DNA of 48,914 bases from DATLXH01 sp035576005 (GTDB lineage Bacteria > Acidobacteriota > Thermoanaerobaculia > Gp7-AA8): contig DATLXH010000148.1 in the NCBI GenBank assembly GCA_035576005.1, positions 1 to 48,914 of the forward strand. Direction: 5' to 3'. Shown here one piece after another: positions 22,868 to 30,699 of this stretch. The notes beneath the pieces are model-generated. The model did not search any database. It had not been told where the DNA came from and saw nothing but the letters and a program-made list of their open reading frames with translations. The stretch's first letter is position 1. The number at the start of each line of letters is the position of its first letter. The position numbers and the translations under genes are program-made.

Positions 22868-23113
22868 TGATGACACCCGGCGGGACTCGCGCCCCGAAAG
22901 GGGCGAATTCCTCTCCCCGGCGGGGAGAGGGTGGTCGCGTAAGCGACCGGGAGAGGGGCCGCGAGAGATACGACGACCTCGCCCTTTCGACGGGACTGGC
23001 GAGACTTTCACGCCCCTCTCCCTGCTTCGCTCCGCTCGCTTCCCTCTCCCCGCCGGGGAGAGGGATACGCCGCTTCGCGGCTCAATTACGTCAACAGTGA
23101 ACCGGTGTCATCA
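22868..23113. mobile_element. 245-bp palindromic element, copy B (complete)
   Basis: TGATGACACC at 22868-22877 and GGTGTCATCA at 23104-23113 are perfect 10-bp terminal inverted repeats. The interior (22911-23084) is nearly identical to 1-173 and inverted to 33026-33220, with GGGGAGAG-type hairpins near each end. It contains no gene. It sits at the 5' end of a truncated gene, which suggests it can insert. Confidence 0.85.
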
Positions 23114-23189
23114 GAAGCGAGAGAACAGCGCTGAACGCTGTTGAAGAGATGATGAAGCGTCCTTCCCTGGGAGCCGCAGGAGGCGACGC

Positions 23190-23208
23190 TTGTGGCCGGA
23201 CATTCCAA
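23190..23208. repeat. 19-bp repeat shared with 33310-33328
   Basis: TTGTGGCCGGACATTCCAA occurs at both places, each time just outside a complete 245-bp element (copies B and C). The matching position suggests these elements lie in, or travel with, a second repeat. Confidence 0.65.
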
Positions 23209-23590
23209 CTGTCAGGTGTGCAGCGGTCAGTCGACACGCTGGTTGTAGCATGCTGCAGTGGTGGGTTAGGCGTTGACATATCATGGTCGATCCAAAGACG
23301 TGTTGTTCGCAAAAGTGTGCAGCGGCATAGGGTGATTCTGCATCCCGTAAAAAGTCATCATTTCGTCCGTTATTGCGCTCAGTGGAATTCTCAATCTGTC
23401 ATTTCCCATGAGGCGTGAAAGTGGGACGAAGCGTGATGATTTAATGGAATGGCCCCCTCCGTTGCCAGGTTGAATGGCGTAAGGTACTTTCGATGAGAGG
23501 TGGCTTACCCACCTCCTTCGGCATCGGGTTTATGGAGCGAACTCCTCCCTTGTGTCGTCGTGGTGTCTAACCCCGGCTTCCAAGGAACCC
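23209..23590 (+). promoter_or_regulatory. Upstream region of the Crp/Fnr-type gene
   Basis: No supported gene was seen in this AT-richer stretch. A hairpin AGGTGG-CTTAC-CCACCT lies near 23500-23516, about 75 bases before the ATG at 23591. It may be an operator or part of the leader. No clear -35/-10 pair was found. Confidence 0.35.
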
Positions 23591-24307
23591 ATGCCCTCGC
23601 GTCTGAAACTTTCGGCATCCCCTCCCAACCTCATTCTTTCCTCTCTCACGAGTGAGGGATCCGAGACCCTCCGCCCTTATCACCAGGAGATCGACCTCGA
23701 CCTCGGGCAGGTTTTGTTCGAACCCGAAGACCTTCCCGGATGTGTGTACTTCCCGCACGGCCAGACCATTATCTCGGTGGTCCGCACCTTCCCGGACGGC
23801 AGTTCGGTCGAAGTGGGTCTTGCCGGTTTCGAAGGACTGGTGTCACTGAGCTCGGTGATGAGCTCGGCACCACATCGCGACATGGGGGTCGTCCAGTCCC
23901 CCGGGCGTGCCTCCTGTGTCGACGCGGCCTTTCTTCGATCGGAGTTCAAGCAGATTGGTCCCATCCACGACATGATCATCCGATACGCGGACTTTTTCCT
24001 CTTGATGGCAACTCAGAACGTTGCATGCAATCGCCTTCACACTGTCCAGAGCAGGCTTGCGAAGTGGCTGTTGCTCCACCACGATCGCATCAGACTGGAT
24101 ACGTTGTCTGTCACCCACGAGTTCCTCTCGAACATGTTAGGAGCACGTCGAGCCGGGGTGACCGTAGCCCTCGGCGACCTGACGCGCGATGGTGCCATCA
24201 GTCATCGTCGGCAGCAGGTCACGATCCGGAGCCGTGCTCTCCTCGAAGAAGTTGTTTGCGAATGCTATGGGGCGATCAAAGGCGACTTCGACACTCTGGT
24301 CGCATAA
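23591..24307 (+). CDS. Crp/Fnr family transcriptional regulator
   Basis: The 238-residue product has an N-terminal cyclic-nucleotide-binding-like beta-roll (DLDLGQVLFEPEDLPGCVYF, PHGQTIISVVRTFPDGSSVE, VGLAGFEGLVSLSSV), a long dimer helix (IIRYADFFLLMATQNVACNR) and a C-terminal winged helix (LDTLSVTHEFLSNMLGARRA, GVTVALGDLTRDGAISHRR). The LGARRAGVT recognition helix is typical of the Crp/Fnr group in which cAMP-contacting residues are absent. No Fe-S Cys cluster is seen. The start at 23591 matches the family better than the upstream ATG at 23552. Confidence 0.9.
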   Translation: MPSRLKLSASPPNLILSSLTSEGSETLRPYHQEIDLDLGQVLFEPEDLPGCVYFPHGQTIISVVRTFPDGSSVEVGLAGFEGLVSLSSVMSSAPHRDMGVVQSPGRASCVDAAFLRSEFKQIGPIHDMIIRYADFFLLMATQNVACNRLHTVQSRLAKWLLLHHDRIRLDTLSVTHEFLSNMLGARRAGVTVALGDLTRDGAISHRRQQVTIRSRALLEEVVCECYGAIKGDFDTLVA

Positions 24308-24318
24308 CCGTCTCAACG

Positions 24319-24370
24319 GCCCCCTCCCCGCGGGAGATGTTCGCGCGCGAGCAACGGGGAAGGGCGTTGG
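24319..24370. repeat. REP-like palindrome, diverged
   Basis: CCCCTCCCCGCGGGAG and GCAACGGGGAAGGG form an imperfect stem after the regulator gene. It may serve as its transcription terminator structure, although no T-run follows. The rest of 24371-24503 is AT-richer and empty. Confidence 0.45.
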
Positions 24371-24503
24371 GTCCGACATCCTGGACCTTGTCATTTTTAC
24401 AAGAAAGTCGAATAACGGATTTTTCATTTGTGAAAGCGAGAATTAACGCGCTTTTGCCGGTCCGGCTAACGCTGATGTGACATCGGTCGCGTAATCTCGC
24501 AAC

Positions 24504-24758
24504 ATGACAAGCACTGGTAGAGGACAAGAGCCCCACGAAGTTTTCAGTGTCGATGAACTGGCAACCGCGCTTGATGCATCTCGGAGCCTCATCTATCTGA
24601 TGGAGCACCTGGGCGACCTCACACCGGCCCCTGTCAGCCACCGTCATTGCTACAGGCTCGGCGATGTCAGGCTCTTTCTCGAATCACCTTTCGGGCGCTA
24701 TCTCATCGAGCGGTTCGCTGTGCGCTATTCGGCGATCGAAGATTCGACCGTCAACTGA
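24504..24758 (+). CDS. Small helix-turn-helix protein (excisionase/MerR-like)
   Basis: The 84-residue product contains EVFSVDELATALDASRSLIY, LMEHLGDLTPAPVSHRHCYR and LGDVRLFLES, the layout of a winged-helix Xis/MerR-type DNA-binding domain. Its C-terminus continues to RYSAIEDSTVN and overlaps the convergent gene by 34 bases. No integrase is adjacent. It may control neighbouring genes. Confidence 0.6.
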   Translation: MTSTGRGQEPHEVFSVDELATALDASRSLIYLMEHLGDLTPAPVSHRHCYRLGDVRLFLESPFGRYLIERFAVRYSAIEDSTVN

Positions 24759-25003
24759 GAAGCAGAAATCCAGAGCAGCGCGGGTTGCGGCGGGAAGCAG
24801 GCGCTTTTTGACGGCCTGGGACGGAGATCAGGCTCGAGTGCGTCTCGCCTGGACAGGACAAAGTACGCCGCGAGAGCCGCCGTTGCGAGTGCTATCGCGA
24901 TCATGACGAAAACGGGGATTCTCGACGAGGGGAGCAGTCTATTGCTCGCCGCCGGTCCCGGACGGACGGGCGCCGCCGGCTCGGTTGCTCGATTGATGGT
25001 CAT
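24725..25003 (-). CDS. Small single-span membrane protein (weak)
   Basis: The 92-residue frame has a proline-rich N-terminus, one clear membrane span (IPVFVMIAIALATAALAAYF) and a short charged tail. No family is recognised. It overlaps the convergent HTH gene by 34 bases. The span is convincing, but the overlap and absence of relatives leave it uncertain. Confidence 0.45.
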   Translation of the reverse strand: MTINRATEPAAPVRPGPAASNRLLPSSRIPVFVMIAIALATAALAAYFVLSRRDALEPDLRPRPSKSACFPPQPALLWISASQLTVESSIAE

Positions 25004-25047
25004 GTTCGAATCGTATTCTAATGGTTGCCACCCACGATGATCGCGAC

Positions 25048-25232
25048 TAGCCCGCATTTCTCACAGACCTTCGCCGCGAGACGACGGATAGCGGCCTGTC
25101 TGCTTCGTTTGCACGGCAATTTTGCTCCTTGACATAGTGTCGACTATGCCTTCGTCGCAAAATCGCCGTGCACCTCGCATCCAAGCCACTCTCCGCCGTC
25201 TCACGACAAAGGTCTGCGAGAAATGCGGGCCA
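25048..25232. mobile_element. 185-bp palindromic element, copy 1
   Basis: The ends TAGCCCGCATTTCTCACAG (25048 on) and the inverted CTGCGAGAAATGCGGGCCA (to 25232) are about 24 bp long with two mismatches. The complementarity extends five bases further out (GCGAC/GTCGC). A small central palindrome lies around GACATAGTGTCGACTATGCC. The second full copy is at 41745-41928. It lies directly upstream of the rpsF leader. Confidence 0.8.
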
Positions 25233-25318
25233 GTCGCACTGGAATAACTGGCCGCTGGTCCCGCTTGCGCTAGAATCTCGCTCCCTGGCCGTGCGGTCAC
25301 GGGATTTTTGACAACCTG

Positions 25319-25357
25319 CTAGCTCCTTGGACCCTGTAAGAGACAGGGTTCCGCTAG
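25319..25357 (+). promoter_or_regulatory. S6:S18-type autoregulatory leader of rpsF
   Basis: CTAGC (25319-25323) can pair with GCTAG (25353-25357). Inside lies the hairpin ACCCTGT-AAGAG-ACAGGGT (25331-25349), followed by TCCG whose CCG (25351-25353) sits next to the outer stem. A CCG bulge beside a hairpin is the recognition feature described for the S6:S18 complex, which binds its own mRNA leader. The ribosome-binding site AAGGAGG (25363-25369) is just downstream, so binding could block translation. Confidence 0.65.
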
Positions 25358-25374
25358 TCCGTAAGGAGGTTTCT

Positions 25375-25869
25375 ATGAGGACTTATGAAGTCCTTTTCAT
25401 TCTTTCTCCGCAAGTAACAGAGGAAGAAAGCACGACCCTGATCACCGATTTCAAAGGCGTTGCCGAAAAGCTTGGCGCTACTTTGAAAAACGAAGAGCCA
25501 TGGGGTCGTCGCCGTCTGGCATATCCGATCAATAAATGCAACGAGGGGATCTATCATCTTCTCGTTTACGAGACCGAAGCCGGTCTCGGCGATCTCGATC
25601 GCCGGATGAAAAACTCGGATCGAATTCTTCGTCACATGATCGTCCGAACCGACCTCGATCTCAAGAGAGCGGCGAAGCTGGCGGCCAAGAACCCGAAGAA
25701 AGAGCGGAATCGTCCAGCTACCGCCTCGTTCTCACCCACGACATCGAGTCCTTCTGCGGTCTCGGAAGATGCCGTGCCGACCGCAGCAACGGAGAGCTCG
25801 AACGTTGCGGTGACTGAGGCAACGCCCCACGCAACAGCTGACGCTCCATCCGCCGGACCGACCGAGTAA
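25375..25869 (+). CDS. rpsF: 30S ribosomal protein bS6, with low-complexity C-terminal tail
   Basis: The 164-residue product starts MRTYEVLFILSPQVTEEEST at the ATG 25375, six bases after AAGGAGG. The S6 ferredoxin-like fold (GVAEKLGATLKNEEPWGRRR, LAYPINKCNEGIYHLLVYE, ILRHMIVRTD) ends near residue 100. It is followed by a basic stretch and about 55 residues rich in Ala, Ser, Thr, Pro and Glu. bS6 binds bS18 in the small-subunit platform. The tail is longer than usual and probably disordered. It is first in the rpsF-rpsR-DUF2232-rplI operon. Confidence 0.96.
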   Translation: MRTYEVLFILSPQVTEEESTTLITDFKGVAEKLGATLKNEEPWGRRRLAYPINKCNEGIYHLLVYETEAGLGDLDRRMKNSDRILRHMIVRTDLDLKRAAKLAAKNPKKERNRPATASFSPTTSSPSAVSEDAVPTAATESSNVAVTEATPHATADAPSAGPTE

Positions 25870-25884
25870 TCTGAGGAGATCACG

Positions 25885-26172
25885 ATGGCATTCACACCAC
25901 GACCACCGCAGAGAGGCGGCGCGGCTGGCGCCGGCGCTCAGGGCGGAAAGAAAAAGTTCTTTTATCGTCGCAAACGCGTCTGCAAGTTTTGCGTCGAAAA
26001 GATTGAGTATATCGACTACAAAGATCTGAAAATGATCCAGCAGTTCGTTCCCGAGCGTGGGAAGATTCTTCCACGCCGGATCTCAGGGACCTGCGCCCTG
26101 CACCAGCGGAAGCTGCAGAACGCGATCAAGCGGGCGAGAACGATTGCTCTGATTTCGTTCGCGACCGACTAA
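25885..26172 (+). CDS. rpsR: 30S ribosomal protein bS18
   Basis: The 95-residue product has a Gly/Ala-rich N-terminus, then RRKRVCKFCVEKIEYIDYKD, MIQQFVPERGKILPRRISGT and CALHQRKLQNAIKRARTIAL. The CxxC near residue 35 and the later CxxH are the zinc-binding residues of the C+ form of bS18. A GAGGAG site lies nine bases upstream. It forms a dimer with bS6. Confidence 0.97.
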   Translation: MAFTPRPPQRGGAAGAGAQGGKKKFFYRRKRVCKFCVEKIEYIDYKDLKMIQQFVPERGKILPRRISGTCALHQRKLQNAIKRARTIALISFATD

Positions 26173-26179
26173 GAGGCCG

Positions 26180-27181
26180 ATGAGCATCACAACCGAGCCG
26201 GTGCCAGTGATCGCAACCGGACAGGACAATCCTGTTCTGTTGGTTCGAAGCACGCTTGTTCACGCGCTGGTCGCGGCGTTCATGTTTGTCTCGCCGCTGA
26301 TCCTGTTCGTTCCGGCGACGCTGCTCAATTCCGGGCTGCGCAACGGATGGAAGGGAGTGTGGGGGGCGTTGATCGGTGGAGTTGCCCTCCTCGGTCTGGT
26401 AGCGATTGCGGCCTCCAGGCCGGGGCAGCTGCCCGCACAGATCTCGGGAGCCGCGCGTCTGCTCTTTGAGGTCGGTATGCCGACGCTCGTGGTTTTCGGC
26501 ATGATCCGGCAGCGTTTCCGCTTCGGGCCGATTCTTCTCGCAGCTCTGGGCACCGGAGTTCTGGGATTTCTCCTCACGGAGCTGGTGATGCAGGCCAGCT
26601 TCGCGCACTCGCCTTACTCGATGCTGGTAAACAATTTCCGGCGCGACACGCTTCGCTCTTTCGACTTTTACAAGAAAGCAGGAATGCCTGCGGATGCTCT
26701 GGCGATCATGAAATCCCTCTCCGAGGGGATTGCCAGCACCTACATGCCATTTCTGCTGATTGTCATTACCATTACGATGTTTGTGCTCAGCATGCTGATG
26801 GTGTCGAGACTTCCTGCCGGAAAGGCTACTGGCTCTTCCTATTTCTTTCGCAATCTCGTGTTGCCTGATGCGCTTCTGTTCGCATTCGTTGCGGGCGGGC
26901 TCGCGCCTCTGGCAACGGGCCTGGTCCGAAGCCTGGGACTCAATCTGCTTGCGACGGTCGGGTTTCTTTACTTCCTGCAGGGGCTGGCGATTCTCAGATT
27001 CATGCTCGTGAGCGTCAAGGCGGGATTCTTCGCGATGACGGTCGCGTTCGGAGTCGTCACTCTTCTGACCCTCTACGGGGTCGCGCCGTTCCTGCTGTTT
27101 CTGGCGGGACTGTTCGATCCGTTTTTCGATTTCAGACATTTCAACAAAAAGGATGATGCACATGAAAGTCATATTGATTGA
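26180..27181 (+). CDS. DUF2232 (YybS-like) membrane protein
   Basis: The 333-residue product is strongly hydrophobic, with about eight membrane spans (LVAAFMFVSPLILFVPATLL, GVWGALIGGVALLGLVAIAA, MPFLLIVITITMFVLSMLMV, LLATVGFLYFLQGLAILRFM and others). DUF2232 proteins sit between rpsR and rplI in many bacteria; their role is unknown. It starts eight bases after rpsR and overlaps rplI by 20 bases, so it is co-translated with the ribosomal genes. Confidence 0.9.
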   Translation: MSITTEPVPVIATGQDNPVLLVRSTLVHALVAAFMFVSPLILFVPATLLNSGLRNGWKGVWGALIGGVALLGLVAIAASRPGQLPAQISGAARLLFEVGMPTLVVFGMIRQRFRFGPILLAALGTGVLGFLLTELVMQASFAHSPYSMLVNNFRRDTLRSFDFYKKAGMPADALAIMKSLSEGIASTYMPFLLIVITITMFVLSMLMVSRLPAGKATGSSYFFRNLVLPDALLFAFVAGGLAPLATGLVRSLGLNLLATVGFLYFLQGLAILRFMLVSVKAGFFAMTVAFGVVTLLTLYGVAPFLLFLAGLFDPFFDFRHFNKKDDAHESHID

Positions 27182-27620
27182 CGAGATCCGCGGCCTCGGC
27201 AGCCGGGGCGACGTGGTCCAGGTGAAGCCCGGCTACGCCCGGAATTTCCTTTTCCCCAAGAAGCTCGCTCGCGAGGCTACGGCCGGGAACCTGAAGTCAG
27301 TCGAGCAGGAGCGGAAGAAGTGGGCGCTGCTGAGCGACCAGGAGAAAGTCGTGGCGCAGGCAGCCGCCGAGAAAGTCCAGGGCGCCAGGATCGTCGTTCA
27401 CAAGCGAATTGGCGAGACGGGTACGCTCTTCGGTTCTGTCACCGCCGCCGAGATCGCCGATGCGCTCGTTGCGCAGGGCATCGAAGTCGACAAGCGTCGC
27501 ATCGAGATCAGCCAGCCGATCAAGACCGGTGGTGTTCATGCCGTCGATATCCGGCTGCACAAAGATGTGTCCGCGCACATCGAGGTTGAAGTTGTTCCCC
27601 TGAACCAGGCCGACGCATAA
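27162..27620 (+). CDS. rplI: 50S ribosomal protein bL9
   Basis: The 152-residue product starts MKVILIDEIRGLGSRGDVVQ at 27162, with the N-domain GYARNFLFPKKLA signature, a connecting helix (NLKSVEQERKKWALLSDQEK) and a C-domain ending in GVHAVDIRLHKDVSAHIEVE. bL9 binds 23S rRNA and projects from the large subunit. Its start lies inside the end of the DUF2232 gene. Confidence 0.97.
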   Translation: MKVILIDEIRGLGSRGDVVQVKPGYARNFLFPKKLAREATAGNLKSVEQERKKWALLSDQEKVVAQAAAEKVQGARIVVHKRIGETGTLFGSVTAAEIADALVAQGIEVDKRRIEISQPIKTGGVHAVDIRLHKDVSAHIEVEVVPLNQADA

Positions 27621-27784
27621 GCTGATGCGGGACAGACACGCGTGGGTGTCATCCCAAGCGGGGAAACAGCGTCCAGCGCTGGTGAAAGGGTCATGAAGCG
27701 TCTCGACTCGGAGCGCCGGTTTCCAGCCGGCTGGAAGCCGGCGGTACGATCTGTTCGACAGAGATTCGTTAGAAGCAGGAAACA

Positions 27785-27925
27785 GCGAGAGATACGAAGG
27801 CTTCGCTCTCTCCACCGGAGTCTCGAGACTTTGACGCCCCTCTCCCTGCTTCGCTTCGCTCGCGTCCCTCTCCCCGCCGGGGAGAGGGACAAGCCGCTCT
27901 GCGGCTTCACATCAGCTGGACCGGT
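27785..27925 (+). repeat. 245-bp-family element, copy E (left part missing)
   Basis: It matches the right two thirds of copies A and B: GAGAGATACGAAGG, GAGACTTTGACGCCCCTCTC, CCCCGCCGGGGAGAGGGA and a terminal ACCGGTGTCACTC. The left part is absent. It ends nine bases before the ATG of the next gene, so it forms that gene's 5' leader. A GGCTGGAAGCCGG-type hairpin lies near 27720-27745. Confidence 0.75.
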
Positions 27926-27934
27926 GTCACTCGC

Positions 27935-29053
27935 ATGAAGGATAGCTTCGTCGAGAAGCCGCCCGAAGGGGCGGAGGGTTGGGAGAGGGTCTGGCGCGAG
28001 AACCTTCGCTACAAGGCAGAGAAACCGCCGACGCGGTTTCGCGCACTGCTCAACCGCCTGCTGAACGGCCTCCGGGATGGCCAGCGAGCAGATCTCGCCC
28101 GCCAGCGTGACTTCAACCTCGCGACGCTGGACCTGCTCGCCGATGCCCGGCGGGACGTCTCCGATGGTCGTCGGGACCTCGAATCGCTCCAATCGTCGTT
28201 TGGTCGCGAGCTCCAGCAGATTCAGTCCGACCTCATGCGCGAGATTGCTGCTCTCCGAGAGCTCCTTCCAGTCGTAGCCGGAAGGAACGACGCTCTGATG
28301 AGCGCACTCGATCGCAAGATCGAGACGGTTTCCGCACGCGTCCGTGATCTTTCGCTGCCGTTGCTCCAGGGGCAGGCGCCTTCTGAATTCCGAAGCGACT
28401 TCGTCTATCGCCGGTTAGAGGACGCGCTTCGTGGTGGTGAGGAAGAGCTCGCCGGGTCGCTCACGCCGTACCTCGATTTTGCATTCGAACACCAACCGGT
28501 GATCGATCTCGGTTGTGGGCGAGGGGAGTTCCTCCAGCTCTGCCGCACCAGAGGAATCTCAGCGCTCGGGTTCGATTCGAACGAGCGGTCAGTCTCGGAT
28601 CTCAAGGCGGCGGGACTCGACGTTTCCCTCGAGATGATTCCAGGCTGTCTGAGTGGGATCGGCGATTCGAGTGTCGGATCGATCTTCGCGTCGCATGTCG
28701 TGGAGCATCTGCCGTTCAGCGAGTTACTTACGTTGTTCAGCTCGGCGGCAAGGATTCTGAAACGCGGAGGCCTCTTCATGATCGAAACGCCGAATGCCTC
28801 GAGCCTGTTCATGGCAGGGTCCGAATTCTGGCGTGACCCGACGCACCTCGCGCCGCGACATGCCGCCGCGCTGGCGTTGATTGGCAGGGAAGTGGGATTC
28901 GACGTAGCGCGCGTTCAGACGCTCCATCCATTCTCGACTGGTCACGAGCTGCAGACGACATCAGAGGACCCGGCACTGCAGGCGCTCGTGTCGGATCTCA
29001 ACAAGCGCGTGTTCGGTGACCAGGATCTTCGCCTCATTCTCCGCAAAGCGTAA
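27935..29053 (+). CDS. Class I SAM-dependent methyltransferase with N-terminal coiled coil
   Basis: The 372-residue product has a coiled-coil-rich N-terminus (residues 45-145: RDGQRADLARQRDFNLATLD, RELQQIQSDLMREIAALREL) and then a methyltransferase domain with motif I VIDLGCGRGEF (189-199), FDSN as the acidic loop, and SIFASHVVEHLPFSELLTLF. The design recalls the polysaccharide chain-terminating methyltransferase WbdD and related cell-surface glycan enzymes, but no kinase domain is present. The start directly follows repeat copy E and has no clear ribosome-binding site. Confidence 0.85.
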   Translation: MKDSFVEKPPEGAEGWERVWRENLRYKAEKPPTRFRALLNRLLNGLRDGQRADLARQRDFNLATLDLLADARRDVSDGRRDLESLQSSFGRELQQIQSDLMREIAALRELLPVVAGRNDALMSALDRKIETVSARVRDLSLPLLQGQAPSEFRSDFVYRRLEDALRGGEEELAGSLTPYLDFAFEHQPVIDLGCGRGEFLQLCRTRGISALGFDSNERSVSDLKAAGLDVSLEMIPGCLSGIGDSSVGSIFASHVVEHLPFSELLTLFSSAARILKRGGLFMIETPNASSLFMAGSEFWRDPTHLAPRHAAALALIGREVGFDVARVQTLHPFSTGHELQTTSEDPALQALVSDLNKRVFGDQDLRLILRKA

Positions 29054-29071
29054 GGGGCGGGGTGCTGGCCC

Positions 29072-29092
29072 GCACGGCGTGCGGCCGACATT
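29072..29092. terminator. Hairpin between convergent genes
   Basis: GGCCCGCAC-GGC-GTGCGGCC forms a strong stem with one bulge between the ends of the methyltransferase and rhomboid genes. There is no T-run, so it may be a bidirectional, factor-assisted terminator. Confidence 0.45.
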
Positions 29093-29101
29093 CTGACGCG
29101 C

Positions 29102-29740
29102 TCAGACTGCTGCGGACGACTGTTCGGTGACCACGGCGTCGATCGTCTCCTGGCCTGGCGGAGGAGGGGGAACTCTATGCGGGACCAGACCGAGGAGCAG
29201 GCCCATGATGAAGCCGCCGAGATGCGCGGCATTGTCGATGCGAGGGATCGTGAAGCCGATGACGATGTTCGCCCCGGCCCAGAAGAGAAGCTGCTGTGTC
29301 AGCCCTTTGGCCCACGGCTGGTTCCGCCAGTGTGGGGAGCGGCGAATTGCCAGGATCAGCGCGCCGATGATTCCGAAGATCGCACCGCTCGCACCGACGG
29401 ACAGTCCGTGGGGAGGCAGCACAGCACTCGCGATGGAGGCAGCGAGCCCTGACAGGAGATAGGTCAGAGCAAACCGCCCCGGGCCGAACATCGATTCGAA
29501 GATCGTACCGATCTGGAACAGGGCCCACAGGTTCAGCGCGACGTGAAGCACACCGGCATGCAGGAACATTGCTGCAAAAAGGCGCCAGTACTCGCCGTCC
29601 TGAAAGAGGTCCGGATGGATCGCGCCCATGCGGTACAACACGGCGTTCTCCTGGGTGCCTCCCCGGATCCACTCGAGTGCGAATACCAGGGTGATCGAGA
29701 CGAGCAGCAGCGTAGTGAGCGGGGTTCGGAAGCGTCTCAA
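29102..29740 (-). CDS. Rhomboid-family intramembrane serine protease
   Basis: The 212-residue product has six or seven membrane spans and the catalytic pair: Ser118 in GASGAIFG and His173 in AAHLGGFIMG. HAGVLHVALNLWALFQIG, with the conserved HxxxN, is the usual second segment. It cleaves single-span membrane proteins within the bilayer. The start is a TTG overlapping the preceding SDR stop (TTGA at 29740-29737), which indicates translational coupling. The longer upstream frame lies inside the SDR gene and is not protein-like. Confidence 0.92.
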   Translation of the reverse strand: MRRFRTPLTTLLLVSITLVFALEWIRGGTQENAVLYRMGAIHPDLFQDGEYWRLFAAMFLHAGVLHVALNLWALFQIGTIFESMFGPGRFALTYLLSGLAASIASAVLPPHGLSVGASGAIFGIIGALILAIRRSPHWRNQPWAKGLTQQLLFWAGANIVIGFTIPRIDNAAHLGGFIMGLLLGLVPHRVPPPPPGQETIDAVVTEQSSAAV

Positions 29741-30534
29741 TCGGATGGTTCCATGAGCGAGGACACCTTGCGGATCATTGCATGAGCGCTTCGCGGTGCG
29801 AGCTCCTTGAACCGGATCAGAGCTGTGCCAACCAGCGGCATGATCGTGCGGTAGTGGCCTCGCTCCGCGGCGCGACAAATCGCTCGGGCGACCTTCTCCG
29901 GACTCATTGCCAGCGCGAGGCGTGAAGCGCCTGGCATCTTGCCGGGGTGCGCAGTGTCGAAGAACTCGGTTCTGGTTGTCGACGGACAGATCGCTGACAC
30001 GGTAATGCCTCGACCCATGACCTCGTCACGCAGCGATTCTGAGAAGCCCATGAGGGCAAACTTGGAAGCGCAGTAGCCACCCATCCTCGGGAAGCTCATG
30101 ATTCCGGCGATCGATGAGACGTTGACAATTGCGCCGCTGCGTCGCTCGAGCATCTGAGGCAGCACCGCCATAGTGCAATTGACTGCTCCGAAAAAGTTGG
30201 TCTCGAACATCGCTCGAAGGTCCTCGGCAGATGAGGTCGCCCAGTCGTCGAACAGTCCGAATCCGGCGTTGTTCACCAGGACGTCAACGCGACCGAAACG
30301 CTCGGTCGTCGTCTGGATGATCCGCCGGCAATCGCTCTCGACCGAGACATCGCCGGGTAGAACGAGAGTCTCAACCTTGTAAACGCGACACTGTTCGGCG
30401 GCGACCTCGAGCTCTCGTTCGCGCCGCGCTACGAGAGACACCACCGCCCCACGCCTTGCTAGCTCAACGGCCGCAGCCCGGCCAATGCCGCTCGAAGCGC
30501 CAGTGACAACCGCGACCTTACCTTTGAGATCCAT
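29737..30534 (-). CDS. Short-chain dehydrogenase/reductase
   Basis: The 265-residue product is a classical SDR: the NAD(P)-binding TGASSGIG (11-18), VNNAGFG (87-93), Ser140/Ser141, and YCASK with Tyr154 and Lys158. RR after the second strand (VARRERE) suggests NADP preference. The substrate is not determinable. Its stop overlaps the rhomboid start by four bases. It is divergent from the aminotransferase gene. Confidence 0.93.
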   Translation of the reverse strand: MDLKGKVAVVTGASSGIGRAAAVELARRGAVVSLVARRERELEVAAEQCRVYKVETLVLPGDVSVESDCRRIIQTTTERFGRVDVLVNNAGFGLFDDWATSSAEDLRAMFETNFFGAVNCTMAVLPQMLERRSGAIVNVSSIAGIMSFPRMGGYCASKFALMGFSESLRDEVMGRGITVSAICPSTTRTEFFDTAHPGKMPGASRLALAMSPEKVARAICRAAERGHYRTIMPLVGTALIRFKELAPRSAHAMIRKVSSLMEPSD

Positions 30535-30622
30535 GGGGGAGTGCAGAATGCAGAATGCTCAAGGGGTGGGCATTCTTCCTGACGCCTTTACATTCTGTAG
30601 TCTGCACGCTGTCTTACTGGCA

Positions 30623-30652
30623 TTGACTTTGAAAAAGTTGGAATCCTATACT
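30623..30652 (+). promoter_or_regulatory. Promoter of the branched-chain aminotransferase gene
   Basis: TTGACT (30623-30628) and TATACT (30647-30652) are separated by 18 bases, a good sigma-70 pair 48 bases before the ATG. GGAGA near 30688 is the ribosome-binding site. Upstream, AGAATGC/GCATTCT (30552-30576) can form a hairpin. Confidence 0.65.
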
Positions 30653-30699
30653 CCCGAGAATTTTGTCCCGCCCCCGGTTGCACGCCTGGAGACGCCGCG

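Noticed and set aside
25240..25375. Possible tRNA-like fold before rpsF
   Set aside because: There is no acceptor stem or T-loop consensus; the structure is better explained as the S6:S18 leader.
26126..27172. 348-codon antisense frame over DUF2232
   Set aside because: Highly charged low-complexity shadow of a hydrophobic membrane protein gene; no start context.
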